From contig DZCR01000134.1 of assembly GCA_022736495.1 (NCBI GenBank), positions 2,094 to 8,933 of the forward strand: DNA of 6,840 nucleotides, written 5' to 3'. The notes below the pieces were generated by a model that was not told where the DNA came from, ran no database searches, and saw nothing but the letters and a program-made list of their open reading frames with translations. Positions 5,311-6,840 of this stretch are shown piece after piece. This DNA is from Desulfobacca acetoxidans. Lineage in GTDB: Bacteria; Desulfobacterota; Desulfobaccia; Desulfobaccales; 0-14-0-80-60-11. A program made the position numbers and the translations under genes. The first letter of the stretch is position 1; every line of letters starts with the position of its first letter.

Positions 5311-6309
5311 TTATCCCCGGGAATAGACGTCGCCATCCAGGTCCAACCGCTCCCCGGCCGCCAGCCGCCGGTACCCCAGGGCCGCGACCATGGCGGCGTT
5401 GTCGGTGCAGAGCGCCAGGGGCGGCAGGCATAGCTCGAAGCCTTCGGCCTGGGCCTGGGTGGTCAGCGCCCGGCGCAGCGCCCCGTTGGCGGCCACCCCG
5501 CCGCACACCACCAGACGGGCGCAGCTTGTTTCGGTAAGGGCCAGCCCGGCCCGGCTGGTGAGGCTCTCCACCACCGCCGCCTGGAAGCTGGCTGCCAGAT
5601 CGCGTCGGGCCGTCTCATCCCCGAGAATTTCCGGGTGCAGCTTCAATCGGTGCGCCACCGCAGTCTTGAGACCGGAAAACGAGAAAGTAAGAGGTTCTTC
5701 CCGAATGCGGGGCCGGGGCAGAGGGAAGGCCCCGGGGTTGCCGGACTCGGCCAGGGCCTCGATTTTTACTCCACCCGGGTAACCCAACTCCATGAGCTTG
5801 GCCACCTTGTCAAAGGCCTCACCCGCAGCGTCATCCCGGCTCCGGCCCAACAGGGTCATCTCCGTAAAGCCGTCCACCCGGTAGAGGTTGGTGTGGCCGC
5901 CGGAGACCACCAGGGCCACGAAGGGGAACTCAGGCGGGTTATCAGTCAAAAAGGCCGCCATGATGTGCGCCTGTAGGTGGTGGACCCCCACGAGGGGCTT
6001 CTTTAAGGTAAAGGACAAGGCCTTGGCCGCGGCCATGCCGATGATCAGGGCGCCGATGAGGCCGGGCCTCTGGGTCACCGCCAGGCCGTCCAGATCTTGC
6101 AGGCCCACCCCAGCCTGATCTAACGCCCCCTGGATCACCGGCAGGATGTTTTCCAGATGCCGCCGGGCGGCGATTTCCGGCACCACCCCGCCATATTGGG
6201 CGTGCAGCTCGAACTGGGTGGCCACCACCGAAGACAACACAACGCGCCCGTCCGCCACCACCGCCGCGGCGGTCTCATCACAAGAGGTTTCGATGCCTAA
6301 GATTAGCAT
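5311..6309 (-). CDS. tsaD: tRNA N6-adenosine threonylcarbamoyltransferase TsaD
   Basis: A 332-residue cytoplasmic ASKHA-fold enzyme that transfers threonylcarbamoyl from threonylcarbamoyl-AMP to A37 of ANN-decoding tRNAs, working with TsaB and TsaE (neither is in this window). Motifs: GIETSCDET (5-13); VVPEIAARRH (42-51); the metal-binding HHLQAH with H111 and H115; VVSGGHT (134-140); GEAFDKVAKL (163-172); FSFSGLKT (209-216); CGGVAANGALR (269-279); and CTDNAAM (301-307) with metal ligand D303. Length matches the usual 335-345. An oddity is Arg81 in VTQRPGLIGAL, where many homologues have Gly (TxGPGL); the codon is AGG, one base from GGG. The ATG at 6307-6309 gives the canonical N-terminus, but no Shine-Dalgarno sequence is visible and an inverted repeat begins 11 bases upstream. 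Identity is secure. Confidence 0.97.
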   Translation of the reverse strand: MLILGIETSCDETAAAVVADGRVVLSSVVATQFELHAQYGGVVPEIAARRHLENILPVIQGALDQAGVGLQDLDGLAVTQRPGLIGALIIGMAAAKALSFTLKKPLVGVHHLQAHIMAAFLTDNPPEFPFVALVVSGGHTNLYRVDGFTEMTLLGRSRDDAAGEAFDKVAKLMELGYPGGVKIEALAESGNPGAFPLPRPRIREEPLTFSFSGLKTAVAHRLKLHPEILGDETARRDLAASFQAAVVESLTSRAGLALTETSCARLVVCGGVAANGALRRALTTQAQAEGFELCLPPLALCTDNAAMVAALGYRRLAAGERLDLDGDVYSRG

Positions 6310-6320
6310 GGTGAATTAAT

Positions 6321-6381
6321 AAACCGCCGATAACCGCAGATGCACGCAAATACGCTGTTCATCGGGGTTCATCGGCGGTTT
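6321..6381. repeat. Long inverted-repeat element spanning the comEA-like 3' end and tsaD leader
   Basis: AAACCGCCGAT (6321-6331) and ATCGGCGGTTT (6371-6381) are perfect 11-base inverted copies 39 bases apart. Inside, AACC (6332-6335) can pair with GGTT (6366-6369), and GATG (6339-6342) with CATC (6360-6363), making a long imperfect stem with a terminal loop of about 17 bases. The interior reads like the CGCAGATGNACGCA / TTCATCGGNGTTCATCGGCGG type of intergenic repeat found dispersed in several bacterial phyla. The upper arm is translated as the last seven residues of the ComEA-like protein, and the element supplies its stop codon. The lower arm ends 11 bases before the tsaD ATG. Confidence 0.7.
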
Positions 6382-6840
6382 CATTTATATTTGAAACAAC
6401 CAAGAATGGTTTAATTTTTTCCACTTTCTTCGGACCGAAACCCGAGACCTGCTCCAGGTCGTCAATCTTCTTAAACGGCCCATGCGCCTTTCTATAATCA
6501 ATAATCCTTTTTGCCAGGGCCGGGCCAATTCCCGGTAGGGCCTCCAAATCCTCAGCACTGCCACGGTTGAGATCGATGGCCAGCCCCAGGGTCAGGAGTT
6601 GCGTCCCCGACATGGCCGCCAGATGATAGCCACCCTCTGGCGTCACCTCCACCCGGCTGCCGCTGGTGATTTCCTTGTCCTTATCCGGCGCCTCTCCCGG
6701 CGCCCCGGCCCGTTGCCAGACCTCCCCCAGGGTCGGCGGCTGCGGGAAGGAGTAGACCCCGGGATGCGCTACTGCTCCCGTGACCTCAACGAAAGCCGGA
6801 TTCATGATCCCGGGCGGGGGAGGGGAGGGAGCCAACAGCC
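6359..6840 (-). CDS. comEA: ComEA-family SLBB and helix-hairpin-helix protein, partial at its 5' end
   Basis: Open to the right edge, so the true start and any N-terminal membrane anchor lie outside. Numbering from a TTG at 6833-6835: proline-rich linker (3-8); an SLBB-type domain, FVEVTGAVAHPGVYSF (15-30) plus TLGEVWQRAGA (35-45); then a double helix-hairpin-helix, IDLNRGSAEDLEALPGIGPA (87-106) and SGFGPKKVEKIKPFL (131-145). This anchor-linker-SLBB-HhH order is that of ComEA, the envelope-bound double-stranded DNA receptor used in natural transformation; the HhH binds DNA backbone non-specifically. The protein ends in ETADEPR (152-158), encoded by the inverted repeat, an extension beyond the usual KPFL-type end. 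The in-frame TTG and an inner ATG (6803-6805) lack ribosome-binding sites, and the frame continues upstream, so neither is taken as the start. Family is clear; a role in competence here is not proven. Confidence 0.87.
   Translation of the reverse strand, partial: LLAPSPPPPGIMNPAFVEVTGAVAHPGVYSFPQPPTLGEVWQRAGAPGEAPDKDKEITSGSRVEVTPEGGYHLAAMSGTQLLTLGLAIDLNRGSAEDLEALPGIGPALAKRIIDYRKAHGPFKKIDDLEQVSGFGPKKVEKIKPFLVVSNINETADEPR

Noticed and set aside
1..6840. CRISPR array, tRNA, rRNA, insertion sequence or defence system
   Set aside because: No regularly spaced direct repeats, RNA gene signatures, transposase or nuclease genes were seen; the genes are housekeeping or metabolic.

Overview
All eight protein-coding genes seen in this 6.84 kb window lie on the minus strand, so transcription runs from high to low coordinates. 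The DNA is GC-rich apart from short AT-rich intergenic pieces. The family mix is a ComEA-like protein, TsaD, a nicotinate phosphoribosyltransferase, DedA, a PNP/UDP-type phosphorylase, a DUF1786 protein, a PhnP/RNase Z-like beta-lactamase-fold hydrolase and a GDT1/TMEM165 transporter. Together with dispersed palindromic intergenic repeats, this looks most like an anaerobic member of the Desulfobacterota (old Deltaproteobacteria). That placement is an inference from gene content; no rRNA or other taxonomic marker is present.

Right part (5311-6840): a ComEA-family gene cut by the window edge (SLBB plus helix-hairpin-helix) is followed by tsaD, the universal tRNA t6A synthesis enzyme. Between them lies a 61-base inverted-repeat element (6321-6381) with perfect 11-base arms. 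It supplies the last seven codons and the stop of the comEA-like gene and most of the tsaD leader. The 238-base gap after tsaD (5073-5310) has no clear terminator. It holds a REP-like hairpin, a GC palindrome, an AT-rich island with a TATAAT box, and a possible 20-codon leader ORF that ends on the ribosome-binding site of the next gene.

Centre (1229-5072): a compact operon of pncB, dedA, a nucleoside phosphorylase-family gene and a DUF1786 gene. Junctions are a 4-base gap, a 4-base ATGA overlap and an 8-base overlap, so the four are probably co-transcribed and translationally coupled. NAPRT makes the NAD precursor NaMN from nicotinic acid. A neighbouring phosphorylase could release free base from nicotinate or nicotinamide riboside. 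DUF1786 begins with an ASKHA-type phosphate-binding motif and has no known reaction. The idea that these form a pyridine or nucleoside salvage module is a hypothesis from context.

Left part (1-1172): after a 65-base spacer with a small hairpin comes a metal-dependent beta-lactamase-fold hydrolase, then a 93-base spacer, then the N-terminal third of a GDT1/TMEM165-family cation (probably Mn2+) transporter that runs off the window. Most genes are ordinary housekeeping types. The items most worth a second look are the DUF1786-containing operon and the repeat that has been absorbed into a coding sequence.
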